Shown here: positions 41,957 through 51,667 of the stretch, piece by piece
Layout: the number at the start of each line of letters is the position of its first letter
Position numbering within the stretch: position 1 is the stretch's first letter
DNA from: Nakamurella multipartita DSM 44233
Lineage (GTDB): Bacteria; Actinomycetota; Actinomycetes; Mycobacteriales; Nakamurellaceae
Length of the DNA stretch: 64,000 bases
Assembly (NCBI RefSeq): GCF_000024365.1
Contig: NC_013235.1
Coordinates: forward strand, 5,642,001-5,706,000
Reading direction: 5' to 3'
Notes under the pieces: generated by a model
Databases searched by the model: none
What the model was told of the DNA's origin: nothing
What the model saw: the letters and a program-made list of their open reading frames with translations, nothing else
Translations under genes and position numbers: made by a program

Positions 41957-41974
41957 GACGATCCCTTCACAGTT

Positions 41975-42036
41975 GGTCAATCCGGTTGACCTTCTCAGGA
42001 TGACGGCACCTCCCCTAATAGTCAACTCAGTTGACC
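41975..42036. promoter_or_regulatory. Two MarR-type operators
   Basis: GGTCAATCCGGTTGACC (41975-41991) and GTCAACTCAGTTGAC (42022-42036) share GTCAA-N5-TTGAC inverted repeats, with centres about 46 bp apart. They flank the expected promoter of the cupin-MarR operon. Confidence 0.8.
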
Positions 42037-42148
42037 GAACGGCCGGCTTCGGCACGGCCCCGAAACATAGGGCGTGTAGCTTCGACGGGATTGCCGAAAG
42101 GCCGCCCACCGGCCGGGTGTAGCGGTCGATCCGTCTCGGGAGGGCATC

Positions 42149-43933
42149 GTGTGCGGGCTGAGCGGTGAGTTCAGGTTCGACGGAGGACAACCCGATCTCG
42201 AAGGGCTGACCCGGATCTCCGCCGTGTTGGAGCCGCGCGGGCCGGACGGTCACGGGCTCTGGCACGAGGGTCCGGTGGCGCTCGCGCACCGCCGGCTCAA
42301 GATCATCGACCTGACCGAGGCCGGCGCCCAGCCCATGGTCGACGACGAGTTGAACCTGGTCACCGTCTTCAACGGCTGCATCTACAACTACCAGGACCTG
42401 CGCAAGGAACTGCAGGCCGAGGGCTACCGGTTCTTCTCCACCTCCGACACCGAGGTCATCGGCAAGGCCTACCACCGGTGGGGCGTGCACTGCGTCGACC
42501 ACTTCATGGGCATGTTCGCCTTCGCCGTCCTGGAGCGCGGCTCCGGCCGGCTGATCCTGGGCCGCGACCGGCTCGGCATCAAGCCGCTGTACCTGGCCCA
42601 GACACCCGAGCGGCTGCGGTTCGCCTCCTCGCTGCCCGCGCTGCTGGCCGGTGGAGACATCAACACCTCCATCGACCCGGTCGCCCTGAACTTCTACATG
42701 TCCTTCCACGCCGTCGTGCCGCCGCCGTACACGATCCTGACCGGGGTCCGGAAGCTCCCGCCAGCGACCGTGCGCATCGTCGAGCCGGACGGCACCAGCA
42801 CCGACCGGCACTACTGGTCACCCCGGCACGAGCGCCTGGACAAGTACGCCGGCCTATCCGAGAACGACTGGCAGGACCTGGTTCTGGACACGCTGCAGAC
42901 CGCCGTGCAGCGGCGCATGGTGGCCGACGTGCCGGTCGGCGTGCTGCTGTCCGGCGGGATCGATTCCAGCGTCATCGTCGCCCTGCTGGCCGATGCGGGA
43001 CAGCATGGGCTGCAGACGTTCTCGATCGGTTTCGAGCGGGTCGGCGACCGCGAGGGGGACGAGTTCGAGTTCTCCGACATCGTGGCCAAGGAGTTCGACA
43101 CCCATCACCACAAGTTGATGATGCCGTCCTCGACGGTGCTCGACGGGCTGGACGGCGCGGTCGGGGCGATGACCGAGCCGATGGTCAGTCACGACTGCAT
43201 CGCCTTCTACCTGCTGTCCCAGGCGGTGTCGCAGCACCTGACGGTGGTGCAGTCCGGCCAGGGCGCGGACGAGCTGCTGGCCGGCTACGACTGGTACCCG
43301 CCGTTGGCCGACGTGCCGGCCGAGCGTGCCCTGGAGGTCTACTCGGCCCGGTTCTTCGACCGGGACAAGGCGACGATGGCCACGATCCTGCAGCCGCGCT
43401 GGACCATCGAGCAGGACGCCCCGCGCGACTTCGTGCGCGCCCATCTCGACCAGCCCGGCGCGGACACCGCACTGGACCGGGTGCTGCGGCTGGACTCGCA
43501 GGTGATGCTGGTCGACGACCCGGTCAAGCGGGTGGACAACATGACCATGGCCTGGGGACTGGAGGCCCGGACCCCGTTCCTGGACCACGAGTTCGCCGAA
43601 CTGGCGGCCGCGATCCCACCCGCCCTCAAGCTGGCCAACGGCGGCAAGGGCGTGCTCAAGCAGGCGTCCCGAAAGGTGTTGCCGGCGGCCATCATCGACC
43701 GCAAGAAGGGGCACTTCCCGGTACCCGCCATCATCAATCTGGAGGGTCCCTACCTGGGCCGGGTGCGGGACGCGCTGACCGACCCGCAGGCCAAGGAGCG
43801 CGGGCTGTTCCGCCCCGAGTACGTGGACCGGCTGCTGGCCGACCCGAACAAGCTGCGGACACCGTTGGGCTCCAACCAGTTGTGGCAGCTGGGCCTGCTC
43901 GAGATGTGGCTGCAGCGGCACGGAATCGGCTGA
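42149..43933 (+). CDS. Glutamine amidotransferase / asparagine synthase-like (N-acetylglutaminylglutamine amidotransferase type)
   Basis: 594 residues. Cys2 is the glutaminase nucleophile (VCGLSGEFRFDG with GTG start at 42149; CGGGAGGG upstream). The class II amidotransferase half has the RGPDGHGLWHEGPVALAHRR and FNGCIYNYQDLR motifs; the synthetase half has the PP-loop LLSGGIDSS near residue 268. The FNGCIYNY variant, DTEVIGKAYHRWG and SIDPVALNFYMSFHAVVP match, from memory, the NAGGN amidotransferase family that makes a dipeptide-amide osmolyte, rather than plain AsnB. It is first in an operon with an S9 peptidase and an ATP-grasp enzyme. Confidence 0.85.
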   Translation: MCGLSGEFRFDGGQPDLEGLTRISAVLEPRGPDGHGLWHEGPVALAHRRLKIIDLTEAGAQPMVDDELNLVTVFNGCIYNYQDLRKELQAEGYRFFSTSDTEVIGKAYHRWGVHCVDHFMGMFAFAVLERGSGRLILGRDRLGIKPLYLAQTPERLRFASSLPALLAGGDINTSIDPVALNFYMSFHAVVPPPYTILTGVRKLPPATVRIVEPDGTSTDRHYWSPRHERLDKYAGLSENDWQDLVLDTLQTAVQRRMVADVPVGVLLSGGIDSSVIVALLADAGQHGLQTFSIGFERVGDREGDEFEFSDIVAKEFDTHHHKLMMPSSTVLDGLDGAVGAMTEPMVSHDCIAFYLLSQAVSQHLTVVQSGQGADELLAGYDWYPPLADVPAERALEVYSARFFDRDKATMATILQPRWTIEQDAPRDFVRAHLDQPGADTALDRVLRLDSQVMLVDDPVKRVDNMTMAWGLEARTPFLDHEFAELAAAIPPALKLANGGKGVLKQASRKVLPAAIIDRKKGHFPVPAIINLEGPYLGRVRDALTDPQAKERGLFRPEYVDRLLADPNKLRTPLGSNQLWQLGLLEMWLQRHGIG

Positions 43934-43936
43934 GCG

Positions 43937-45844
43937 TTGCTGGAACACGCCCCCACTCACGACCAGCTCGGCCTGACCCCGCAGCTGCGGACGGCGATCG
44001 ATCGCATCGCCGGCGTCGTCGGCTCCTGGTGCCCGTCGATCTCCCCGGACGGCCGGCAGATCGCCTACGTCACCGACCGTTCCGGGCTGCCCCGGCTGGA
44101 GGTCGCCCATCTGGACACGGCCGGCGAATGCGCCGACCGCACCCCCCGGCAGGTCTCGCTGCCGGACCAGGAGGTCATCTCGGTGGCCTGGTCGCCGGAC
44201 GGACAGTGGCTGGCCTACCTGGTCTCGCCGCGCGGGTTCATCCGGGCCGAGCTGCACGCGATCCGACCGGACGGCACCGATCACCGCGCACTGGCCGGCC
44301 TGGCCGACCTGGAGACGGCGTTTGCCGGGACCTGGACCAGCCTGCCGCACACCTACGCGTTCTCACTGGCCGACGGCCGCAGCCCGGACGCCGACGTCTG
44401 TTTCGTCGATGTGCAGACCGGCGCGGTTCGGCGGGTCGCGACCGGCGGCTTCCTGCTGGTGACCGGGGTGTCCCCGGACGCGACCCGGGTGCTGGCCCGA
44501 CGGGGGCCGCGGGGCCGCCGGCACCTGGTGCTGGCCGACGTGCCGCCCATCGCCGACGCGCCGTTGACGCCACCTCGCCGCCTGCTCGAAGCCGACTTCC
44601 CCGTCGAGGGGACCGATGTCGCCGAGGACGGCCGGTTCTCCGCCGATGGTGGCACCGTCTACCTGCGGGTCGGCGCCGGGCGCGAGCACCCCGCCCTGGG
44701 CGCCGTCGACCTGGACCCAGACGGCCGCCCGGGACGGCTGCGGATCCTGGCCCAGCGCGACGACTCGGACCTGGACGCCTACGCGGTGCTGGACCGGGGC
44801 GCTCGAGCGATGTTGGTGTGGAACCTGTCCGGGCACAGCGCGATCGAGATGCGGGACCTGCACACGGGGGCCGGGCACCGGGTGGACATCGGGCAGCGGG
44901 TGATGCCCGGCTGGTCGGTGTTGCCGGACGGTCATTCCGGCATCCTGGAACTCACCGAGCCGGTCGCCCCGCGCAGCGTGTATCACGTCGATCTGGTCGA
45001 CCACCCGGACGATGCCCCACCGGCGGCCTCCCGGATCACCGGCCTGCCGGTGCCCCGGATACCGGCGGCCGAGCTGTGCGTGCCCGAGCGGGTCACCTTC
45101 GCCGCCGACGACGGTGTGCGGCTGCGCGGCCTGCTGTACCGGCCGGCCGGCGAGCCCCCGTGGCCGACCGTGATCCTGCTGCACGGCGGGCCGGAGGCCG
45201 AGGAGCGACCGGCGTTCTCCATCCTGATCCAGTCGCTGATCGCGGCCGGCTTCGCCGTCTTCGCCCCCAACGTGCGCGGCTCCACCGGGTACGGCGCCAG
45301 CTTCACCGCCCTGGACGACCTGGACCGGCGCGAGTCCTCGTTCGCCGACGTCAAGGCCGCGGTCGACTACCTCCTCGGCCGGGGCCTGGCCGCGCCGGGC
45401 CACATCGGCGTGCACGGCTGGTCTTACGGCGGCTACCTGGCGATGGTCGCCGTGACCCGCTTCGGCGAGCTGTTCGCCTCCGGTTCCAGCCACGCCGGCA
45501 TGTCCGACCTGCGCACCTTCTTCCGCCACACCGAGCCGTGGATGGCGGCGGCCTCGGTGACCGAGTACGGCGATCCGATCACGGACGCGCAGCTGCTGGC
45601 CGATCTGTCCCCGTTGGTTGGTTTTGCCGACCTGCGGGTACCCACGATGTTTGTGCACGGAGAAAGCGATACGAACGTCCCGGTCATCGAGTCGGTGCAG
45701 GCCGCGGCGGCCCTGACCGATGCCGGGGTGCCGACCAGGCTGATGCTGTTACCAGGGGAAGGACACACCATCGTCGGACGCGAGGGTCGGATCGCCTCGA
45801 CCGAGGCCATCGTCGACTGGCACCTGCGCTGGGCGGCCCGGTGA
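43937..45844 (+). CDS. S9 family peptidase (prolyl oligopeptidase / acylaminoacyl-peptidase-like)
   Basis: 635 residues. The N-terminal beta-propeller (WCPSISPDGRQIAYVTDRSG and similar repeats) is followed by an alpha/beta hydrolase domain with HGWSYGGY (Ser near residue 496), FVHGESDTNVP (Asp) and GEGHTIVG (His). There is no signal peptide, so it is cytosolic. The start is TTG at 43937, three bases after the amidotransferase stop; no better start is seen. The context suggests it handles the small peptide made or used by its neighbours. Confidence 0.88.
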   Translation: MLEHAPTHDQLGLTPQLRTAIDRIAGVVGSWCPSISPDGRQIAYVTDRSGLPRLEVAHLDTAGECADRTPRQVSLPDQEVISVAWSPDGQWLAYLVSPRGFIRAELHAIRPDGTDHRALAGLADLETAFAGTWTSLPHTYAFSLADGRSPDADVCFVDVQTGAVRRVATGGFLLVTGVSPDATRVLARRGPRGRRHLVLADVPPIADAPLTPPRRLLEADFPVEGTDVAEDGRFSADGGTVYLRVGAGREHPALGAVDLDPDGRPGRLRILAQRDDSDLDAYAVLDRGARAMLVWNLSGHSAIEMRDLHTGAGHRVDIGQRVMPGWSVLPDGHSGILELTEPVAPRSVYHVDLVDHPDDAPPAASRITGLPVPRIPAAELCVPERVTFAADDGVRLRGLLYRPAGEPPWPTVILLHGGPEAEERPAFSILIQSLIAAGFAVFAPNVRGSTGYGASFTALDDLDRRESSFADVKAAVDYLLGRGLAAPGHIGVHGWSYGGYLAMVAVTRFGELFASGSSHAGMSDLRTFFRHTEPWMAAASVTEYGDPITDAQLLADLSPLVGFADLRVPTMFVHGESDTNVPVIESVQAAAALTDAGVPTRLMLLPGEGHTIVGREGRIASTEAIVDWHLRWAAR

Positions 45845-47310
45845 CCGCCGACGGCCCGACTCCCCCGCCCCGCAGTGATCTGCTGGCGGGGTATGAGGCG
45901 GGTCCACTGGACGAGGCGATCGAGGCCGACGCCACCATCCGGCCCGGGTACACGGCCATCTTCGAGGCGATGACGCCCGGCGGCATCGAGGGCCTGCGCC
46001 TAACCACCAAGGACCTGGACCGGCGGCGGGTGCGCGAGGGCATCTCGTTCATCGCCGAGATCGACGGGGTGCTCACCGAGCAGCCGTTCCCGCTCGATCC
46101 GATGCCCCGGGTGATCGGCCTGGCCGACTGGGACGCCATCCGGGCCGGACTGCAGCAACGGGCCCGCGCCCTCAACGCGTTCCTGGACGACGTCTACGGC
46201 GAGCTGCGGATCGTGCGGGACGGGATCATCCCCGAGTCCGTCGTGCGCAACTGCCCCGGGTTCCTTCCGGATGCGGCCGATCTGGCCCCGGGTGGCCGGC
46301 CGCGGGCGACCGTGGTCGGGTTCGATCTGCTGCACGCGCCGACCGGCGAGTGGGTGGTGCTCGAGGACAACCTGCGGGTGCCGTCCGGGCTGGGTTACGC
46401 GGTGGCCAACCGGCGCACCGCGGCCGCCGAGCTGCCGGTGCTGCATCCCTGGCCCGGGTTGCGCTCGCCGGAGACGGTCGGCGCGGACCTGCTCGACGCG
46501 CTGCGCCAGGCGGCGCCGCCGCGCTGTCCCCGCCAGGTGCCGGCCGTCGCCGTGCTCTCGGACGGGCCGGCCAACTCGGCCTGGTACGAGCACCGGCTGC
46601 TGGCCGACCTGATGGGGGTCCCCGTGCTCACCCCGGCCGATCTGTCCGGCGACGCGGACGGCGTCATCGCCACCGTGGACGGGTCGCCCTGGCCGGTGGA
46701 CGTGCTGTACCGGCGCCTGGGCGACGACGAGCTCATCGCCGGCGAGGCGGCCGATCCGGCGGTGGACGAGCTGCTGGTGGCGGCCAGCCGGGCCGGCACC
46801 CTGGCCGTGGCCAACGCACCGGGCAACGGGGTCGGCGACGACAAGGCGATCTATGCCTTCGTGCACCCGATGATTCGCTACTACCTGCACGAAGAGCCGC
46901 TCATCGGCGACGTCGGCACCTGGGTGCTGGCCGACGAGGGGCAGTACGAGGGCGTCCGCGGCCGGCTGGCCGAACTGGTGGTCAAGCCGGTCGACGGCTC
47001 CGGCGGTACCGGCGTGATGATCGGCCCCGACCTGACCGAGGACGAGGCGGCGGCCATGGTCGCCGAGGTGGCGGCGGCGCCGCACCGGTTCATCGCCCAG
47101 GAGGTCATCCGGTTCTCCGCGCATCCCACCCTGGTCGCCGAGGGCCTGCGGCCCCGGCACGTCGACCTGCGGGTGTTCGCCCTGGTCGGCCGGGACGGCT
47201 CGGTGGTGGTGCCGGACATCGCGCTGAGCCGGGTGGCCCTGACCTCCGAAGGGCTGCTGGTCAACTCGTCCCAGGGCGGCGGTTCGAAGGACACCTGGCT
47301 GATCGACTGA
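45841..47310 (+). CDS. Circularly permuted ATP-grasp family protein (CP_ATPgrasp_2)
   Basis: 489 residues, GTG start overlapping the peptidase stop (GTGA). Landmarks are LEDNLRVPSGLGYAVANRR, ANAPGNGVGDDKAIYAFVHP, LVVKPVDGSGGTGVMIGP and the end NSSQGGGSKDTWLID, all typical of the circularly permuted ATP-grasp proteins usually encoded beside alpha-E (DUF403) and transglutaminase genes. Here those partners are absent and the gene is fused by context to an amidotransferase and a peptidase. It probably forms an amide or peptide bond from a carboxylate, using ATP. Confidence 0.9.
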   Translation: MTADGPTPPPRSDLLAGYEAGPLDEAIEADATIRPGYTAIFEAMTPGGIEGLRLTTKDLDRRRVREGISFIAEIDGVLTEQPFPLDPMPRVIGLADWDAIRAGLQQRARALNAFLDDVYGELRIVRDGIIPESVVRNCPGFLPDAADLAPGGRPRATVVGFDLLHAPTGEWVVLEDNLRVPSGLGYAVANRRTAAAELPVLHPWPGLRSPETVGADLLDALRQAAPPRCPRQVPAVAVLSDGPANSAWYEHRLLADLMGVPVLTPADLSGDADGVIATVDGSPWPVDVLYRRLGDDELIAGEAADPAVDELLVAASRAGTLAVANAPGNGVGDDKAIYAFVHPMIRYYLHEEPLIGDVGTWVLADEGQYEGVRGRLAELVVKPVDGSGGTGVMIGPDLTEDEAAAMVAEVAAAPHRFIAQEVIRFSAHPTLVAEGLRPRHVDLRVFALVGRDGSVVVPDIALSRVALTSEGLLVNSSQGGGSKDTWLID

Positions 47311-47350
47311 CTCGACTTGACTGACTCATCCCAGCTCGGTCGGCCTCGGG

Positions 47351-47881
47351 TCACCCCGGGGCGGCGCGCCCGACGTCGGTCCCGGCCGAGCCGCCGATGG
47401 CGCGACGCTGGGCGATGTCCTGCACCAGGGTCAGTGCCTGCCCGGCCGCGGCCACCGCGCCGCGGGTCGTGCCCAGCGGGTACAGCCGGTCCGGGGTGCC
47501 CAGCGCCATGGAGCGGGCGCGCATGATGCAGCCCCACCGTCGAGGATCGGCCAGCGGACCGACCCGGACCCCCGCCCGCAGGGCGTCGACGACCACCCAG
47601 TCGCGCACGTTGGCCGCGTTGTAGGCCAGCAGATGCCTGGATCCGACCGCCTGCACCATGGTGTGCAACGCCCGGCTCGACCCCTCGCCGAGCCAGTCAT
47701 GGGCGCGGACCCGACCGTCGGTGTCCAGCACGGCGATCTCGGTCGCGGCGGCGGATCCGGTCGGAATTGAGATGCCGATCACCAGCGCGACCCCCGGCCG
47801 CAGCATAGTGGTGGCCCACTGCACCGCCTGCTCCGGCGTCAGGCACGCTGGCCCGTCCACCGGCGCGGTACCCGTGGGCAT
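47351..47881 (-). CDS. DnaQ/exonuclease-fold-like protein, catalytic residues apparently lost
   Basis: 176 residues. The arrangement ALVIGISIPTGSAAATEIAV, then LLAYNAANVRDWVVVDALR and RWGCIMRARSMALG resembles the DEDD exonuclease fold of DnaQ (DxETTG, HNAxFD, C-M-D). The DxE pair is replaced by ISIP and the AYNAANVRD motif lacks the standard Asp position, so it is probably not a nuclease. Fold assignment is tentative. A strong AGGAGG lies 6 nt before ATG 47881, so the gene is well supported. Confidence 0.6.
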   Translation of the reverse strand: MPTGTAPVDGPACLTPEQAVQWATTMLRPGVALVIGISIPTGSAAATEIAVLDTDGRVRAHDWLGEGSSRALHTMVQAVGSRHLLAYNAANVRDWVVVDALRAGVRVGPLADPRRWGCIMRARSMALGTPDRLYPLGTTRGAVAAAGQALTLVQDIAQRRAIGGSAGTDVGRAAPG

Positions 47882-48519
47882 GCGGCCTCCTGTTCAAATT
47901 CCTGGGGTCACGTCCATCGCTCACCCCGGGCGGCCTCGCCCGCCCGAGGTCGACGTCGCCCGCGGCGTCGTCGTGCATCTCGCCGTGCCTGTTGTGCTGG
48001 TCGTCGTCGTGCATGTGACCGCCCCCCTCGATCCCGACCGGGCCCCCTTCCGGCGGCCGGCATACCCCCCGGCATGCCGTCCGCCGGACTACCAGCAGAG
48101 GATTTCGTCGCGTTCGTCCGGGTCCCCGGACGGCCCAGGTTTCGCGCACCCGGACCCCGTCTCCGGCCGACTGCCGGTCATCAGGCCCCCGGTAAGTTCG
48201 AATGCGGCGTTCGATACCTCCGCATTCAGTGCGAAGATGGTCCCGATCAATACCGGATGGATTCCTGCAGAGTCGAACACTGACTGCCTCCGGTTCATCG
48301 GTTGGGGGACTCGGTGACGCGGTGGCAACCTCTCGACCTTCACGTTCACCCCTCGATCGGAACGCCCGGCCGACAACGTTGCCGCACGCATCCGACGATC
48401 GTGAAGGCTCGATCGGCCGCCCCCTCCGTCACGAGCACAGAACACCCCCCGGGTGGGACGCCGGTGGGACGCCGCCCGAGCCGGCCGCCCATCGCGGCCG
48501 GCGAACCCAGGCCGGCGCC
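47882..48519. other. Intergenic region between divergent genes, with one possible small ORF
   Basis: 638 bp. It must contain both promoters. A minus-strand frame at 48089-48298 (69 codons) begins MNRRQSVFDSAGIHPVLIG and ends with Cys-Trp; its third codon positions are less GC-biased than those of known genes and it has no ribosome site, so I do not call it a gene. No other feature is visible. Confidence 0.4.
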
Positions 48520-51504
48520 ATGAGCGAGCCGGACTCCGCCACCGGACCGATCGTCGACCTGCTCGGACCCGTGCGCATCCAGGGGCCCGCCGAACCGCAG
48601 ATCCTGACCCGGCGCATGGAGATCGGCGTGCTGGGCATGCTCGCGCTGCACGCCGGGACCCCCGTCACCGGGTCCAACCTGATCGACCTGCTGTGGCCGC
48701 AGGACCCGCCCCGCACGGCCGCCAAGACGCTGCAGGGGTACGTCAAGCGCGTCCGCGGCCTACTGGCCGGCGCCCGGGTCGAGCTGTCCTACGTCGGGCC
48801 GGCCGGGTACCTCCTGGCCCTGGCCCCGGAGCAGGTCGACGCCCTCCGGTTCGAGTCGCTGGTCGCGGCCGCCCGGACCTGCCCCGACGACTCGCTGCGA
48901 GTCCAGCAGCTGGACGAGGCGCTGGCGCTCTGGCGCGGCGAGCCGTTTGCCGGCTGCGACCTGGAGGGTCTGGGCCCCTTCCGCCAGTGGCTGGAGCGGC
49001 TGCGTAGCGGGGCCCGGTTGGAGCGGGCGACCGCGGACATCCGGCGCGGGGTCACGGAGCAGACGATCAGCGCGCTGCGCGTGCTGATCGCTCAGGAACC
49101 GACCAACGAGCGGCTGTGGCTGCACCTGATCGCGGCGTTGTACCTGGTCGGCAACCCGGTCGCGGCGCTGGAGGCCAGCGCCGAGGCCCGGCGGGAACTG
49201 GACGAGCGGGTCGGGGTCGCCCCCGGACCCGAGTTGATGGAGATCGAGCACCGGATCGGCGTGCACGACGACGTCGAGGGGTGTTACGTCCGGCTCACCG
49301 GCATCGAGCTGCGGCCGGCCACGGTCACCCCGGCTCCCGCCTCGGGTTCGACCCCGGGGTCCGGATCCGGCGCGGATCGCGAACGAGCCAATGCCGCCCT
49401 GCCGATGCCCGTCTGGGCCGGCGAATTGGTGGACCGCGAGGACACCGTCGCCGACATCGTCCGGCAGATCGACCGCGGCGTGCCGGTCGTCACCATCGTC
49501 GGGCCGGGCGGGATGGGCAAGACGCGGTGCGCCGTGGAGGCGGCCCGACAGGCCGGCACGGTCTGCGTGGGATTCCTGGATCTGAGCGGCATCGTCTCCG
49601 CCGATGCGCTGGCCGTGCACCTGGCCGGCACCATCGGCACCCCCGGCCACGACGACCCGTTCGTCGCGATCGCCGAGAGGCTGGCCGGGCATCGCTGCTG
49701 CGTCCTGCTCGACAACGCCGAGCAGATCGTCGGCGGCGCCGACGTGATCGGCCGGCTGGCCAGTCTCTGCCCGTCGGTCACCTGGCTGGTCACCTCGCGC
49801 CTGGAGCTGGGGCTGGAGGCCGAGCGGGTCACCCGCCTGCAGCCGCTGCCGTTGGACCCGGTCGCCGGCGGGATGAGCCTGTCGGCGGCGCTGCTGCTCT
49901 CCGCCGCCCAGCGCCGCGGCGTCAGCCTGCCGGCCGCGGCCCATCCGGTGATCGAACAGATCGCCGCCGCAATCGGCGGCATCCCGCTGGCCCTGGAACT
50001 GGCCGCCTGCCAACTGCAGTCGCTGGACCCGGCCACCCTGCTGCGCGCGCTGGACGATCCCCTGGTCACCCTGGTCGACCGGCGTCGGGCCATCGACCGG
50101 CACCGGTCCATGCGCGCCTGCTTCCAGCTCGGCCTCGACCAACTCTCCCCCGACGGCCTCGTCCTGCTGGCGCTGCTGTCCGGGCGCCCCAACGGCGCCC
50201 GCTACGACGACCTGGCCGCCGTCTGGCCGGCCGAGTCCGCCGAGCCGCTGCCCGCGGCTCTGGCCGAGCTGGTCGAACTCGGTTTCGCCGCCGGCGCCAC
50301 CGATACTGCCGGGGCGACCCGGATCACCCAGCTGCCGGTCGTGCGCGCACTGGGCCGGGAACTGACCGTCGCCGACCAACTCGGCCCGCTGCCCGCCGCG
50401 CTGGACGCGGTGGTGATGGGCCGGGTGGCCGCCGCATCGGCCGGCGGCCACACTTCCGACGTCGAACCCGATCTGGCCGATGTGCGCCGCCTGCTCCAGT
50501 TCGGGGTCGATGACGACGCCGGGCTGGAACCGGCGCTGGGCTTGGCCGCCGCCCTGGTCATCTACTGGTGGTCGCATCGAATGGTCGAGGGTCGTGGTTG
50601 GCTCCACGCCCTTCTGCGCCGCCCGGTCCGGCAACAGCCCTCGGTCAATCGTCTGCTAGCGCTCAACTCGGCGGTGTTTCTGGACTACGGCGTCGGCGAC
50701 AGCGATTCGGCTCGGCGGCACGCAGATGAGGCGCTCGCCACCGGCGCCGCGATGGTTCCGCCGGTCCACTCCATGCTGCTGTCCCGTACTGCCATGCTGG
50801 ACGCCGCCGAAGAGTCGATCGACCTGGCGCGATCGCGGGCCGCTGAGTCGTTGGCCATTGCCCGGGCAATCGGTGACGGGCAGGTCTTGTGGCTGACGCT
50901 GGGGAATTGTGGTGACGTTGCCATCGCGACCGGCGACCGGCACCAGGCTCGTGAGCTGTATCTGGAATGCATCGATCAGCTCCGGCGGAGCGGAATCTCC
51001 TGGTTGGCGGCCGCGCCATGCGGGAGGCTGGGCGACCTGGAGCTCTCCGCCGGTCGTCTCACGGAGTCTCGAATGTGGTTCGACCGAGCGGTGTCACTGT
51101 GGCTGGATCGTGAACTCGGAGCAGGTGCCGGACAGACCCTGGCCGGAGCTGCTCGATTGGACGTGATCGAGGGGCGGTTGGCCGATGCGCGCACTCATCT
51201 CGACGCCGGGCTGCTCGCCGCTGAGAAGTCCGGAAGCCGAGTTGAGTACCCGTTCCTGACGATCGGCTACGCAGCCCTCGCGGCGGCTCGTGACGATGAC
51301 GACACGGCTCGAGCCCTGTTCGCCCTTGCTCTGTCTCACGGACGGCGGGCGGGTGTCGCGTTGCGTCCGATGATTGATGGAGAGCTTGCGTCGCTCTACC
51401 GGTCAAAGGTCGACCGTTCCTCTCGTGAAAATGATGAGGCCCTGGCGCTGACGACTTCACTCGAGGACCTCCCGACGATCATCCGGCGCTTGATCGGTCC
51501 GTGA
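48520..51504 (+). CDS. AfsR/SARP-type regulator: BTAD domain, NB-ARC ATPase and TPR region
   Basis: 994 residues. A winged-helix/BTAD SARP region (about 8-250; LLWPQDPPRTAAKTLQGYVK, EALALWRGEPFAG, ALYLVGNPVAALE) is followed by an NB-ARC STAND ATPase (P-loop VGPGGMGKTRCAVEAARQ, Walker B CCVLLDNAEQ, GGIPLALELAAC) and TPR-like helical repeats to the end. Such proteins switch on secondary-metabolite clusters when a ligand or phosphorylation is sensed. From about 50.6 kb the gene uses clearly more A/T third positions. It is 163 bp upstream of a peptide-precursor-like gene on the same strand, its likely target. Confidence 0.92.
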   Translation: MSEPDSATGPIVDLLGPVRIQGPAEPQILTRRMEIGVLGMLALHAGTPVTGSNLIDLLWPQDPPRTAAKTLQGYVKRVRGLLAGARVELSYVGPAGYLLALAPEQVDALRFESLVAAARTCPDDSLRVQQLDEALALWRGEPFAGCDLEGLGPFRQWLERLRSGARLERATADIRRGVTEQTISALRVLIAQEPTNERLWLHLIAALYLVGNPVAALEASAEARRELDERVGVAPGPELMEIEHRIGVHDDVEGCYVRLTGIELRPATVTPAPASGSTPGSGSGADRERANAALPMPVWAGELVDREDTVADIVRQIDRGVPVVTIVGPGGMGKTRCAVEAARQAGTVCVGFLDLSGIVSADALAVHLAGTIGTPGHDDPFVAIAERLAGHRCCVLLDNAEQIVGGADVIGRLASLCPSVTWLVTSRLELGLEAERVTRLQPLPLDPVAGGMSLSAALLLSAAQRRGVSLPAAAHPVIEQIAAAIGGIPLALELAACQLQSLDPATLLRALDDPLVTLVDRRRAIDRHRSMRACFQLGLDQLSPDGLVLLALLSGRPNGARYDDLAAVWPAESAEPLPAALAELVELGFAAGATDTAGATRITQLPVVRALGRELTVADQLGPLPAALDAVVMGRVAAASAGGHTSDVEPDLADVRRLLQFGVDDDAGLEPALGLAAALVIYWWSHRMVEGRGWLHALLRRPVRQQPSVNRLLALNSAVFLDYGVGDSDSARRHADEALATGAAMVPPVHSMLLSRTAMLDAAEESIDLARSRAAESLAIARAIGDGQVLWLTLGNCGDVAIATGDRHQARELYLECIDQLRRSGISWLAAAPCGRLGDLELSAGRLTESRMWFDRAVSLWLDRELGAGAGQTLAGAARLDVIEGRLADARTHLDAGLLAAEKSGSRVEYPFLTIGYAALAAARDDDDTARALFALALSHGRRAGVALRPMIDGELASLYRSKVDRSSRENDEALALTTSLEDLPTIIRRLIGP

Positions 51505-51667
51505 TCTAACGGGCCTTATCGCCTGACCGGGGCCGGCTCGCAACAGTTGGTGGGCCGACCCCAGGCGGCGCGGCATCGAAACCACCACTCGATACCGCTG
51601 CGCGTCGAACTCCCAGTCGCTATGCTCTCACCCGACGGGGTGTCGAGCTGTGTCACAAGGGGGCGAA

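Noticed and set aside
42478-45840. A long frame in +1 phase through the amidotransferase and peptidase genes that runs into the ATP-grasp gene
   Set aside because: Only its last 489 codons (from 45841) are a real gene. The rest is a shadow of the two upstream genes.
49116-50513. Arg/Gly/Pro-rich open frame in another phase within the AfsR-like gene
   Set aside because: Shadow frame inside a complete SARP/NB-ARC protein.
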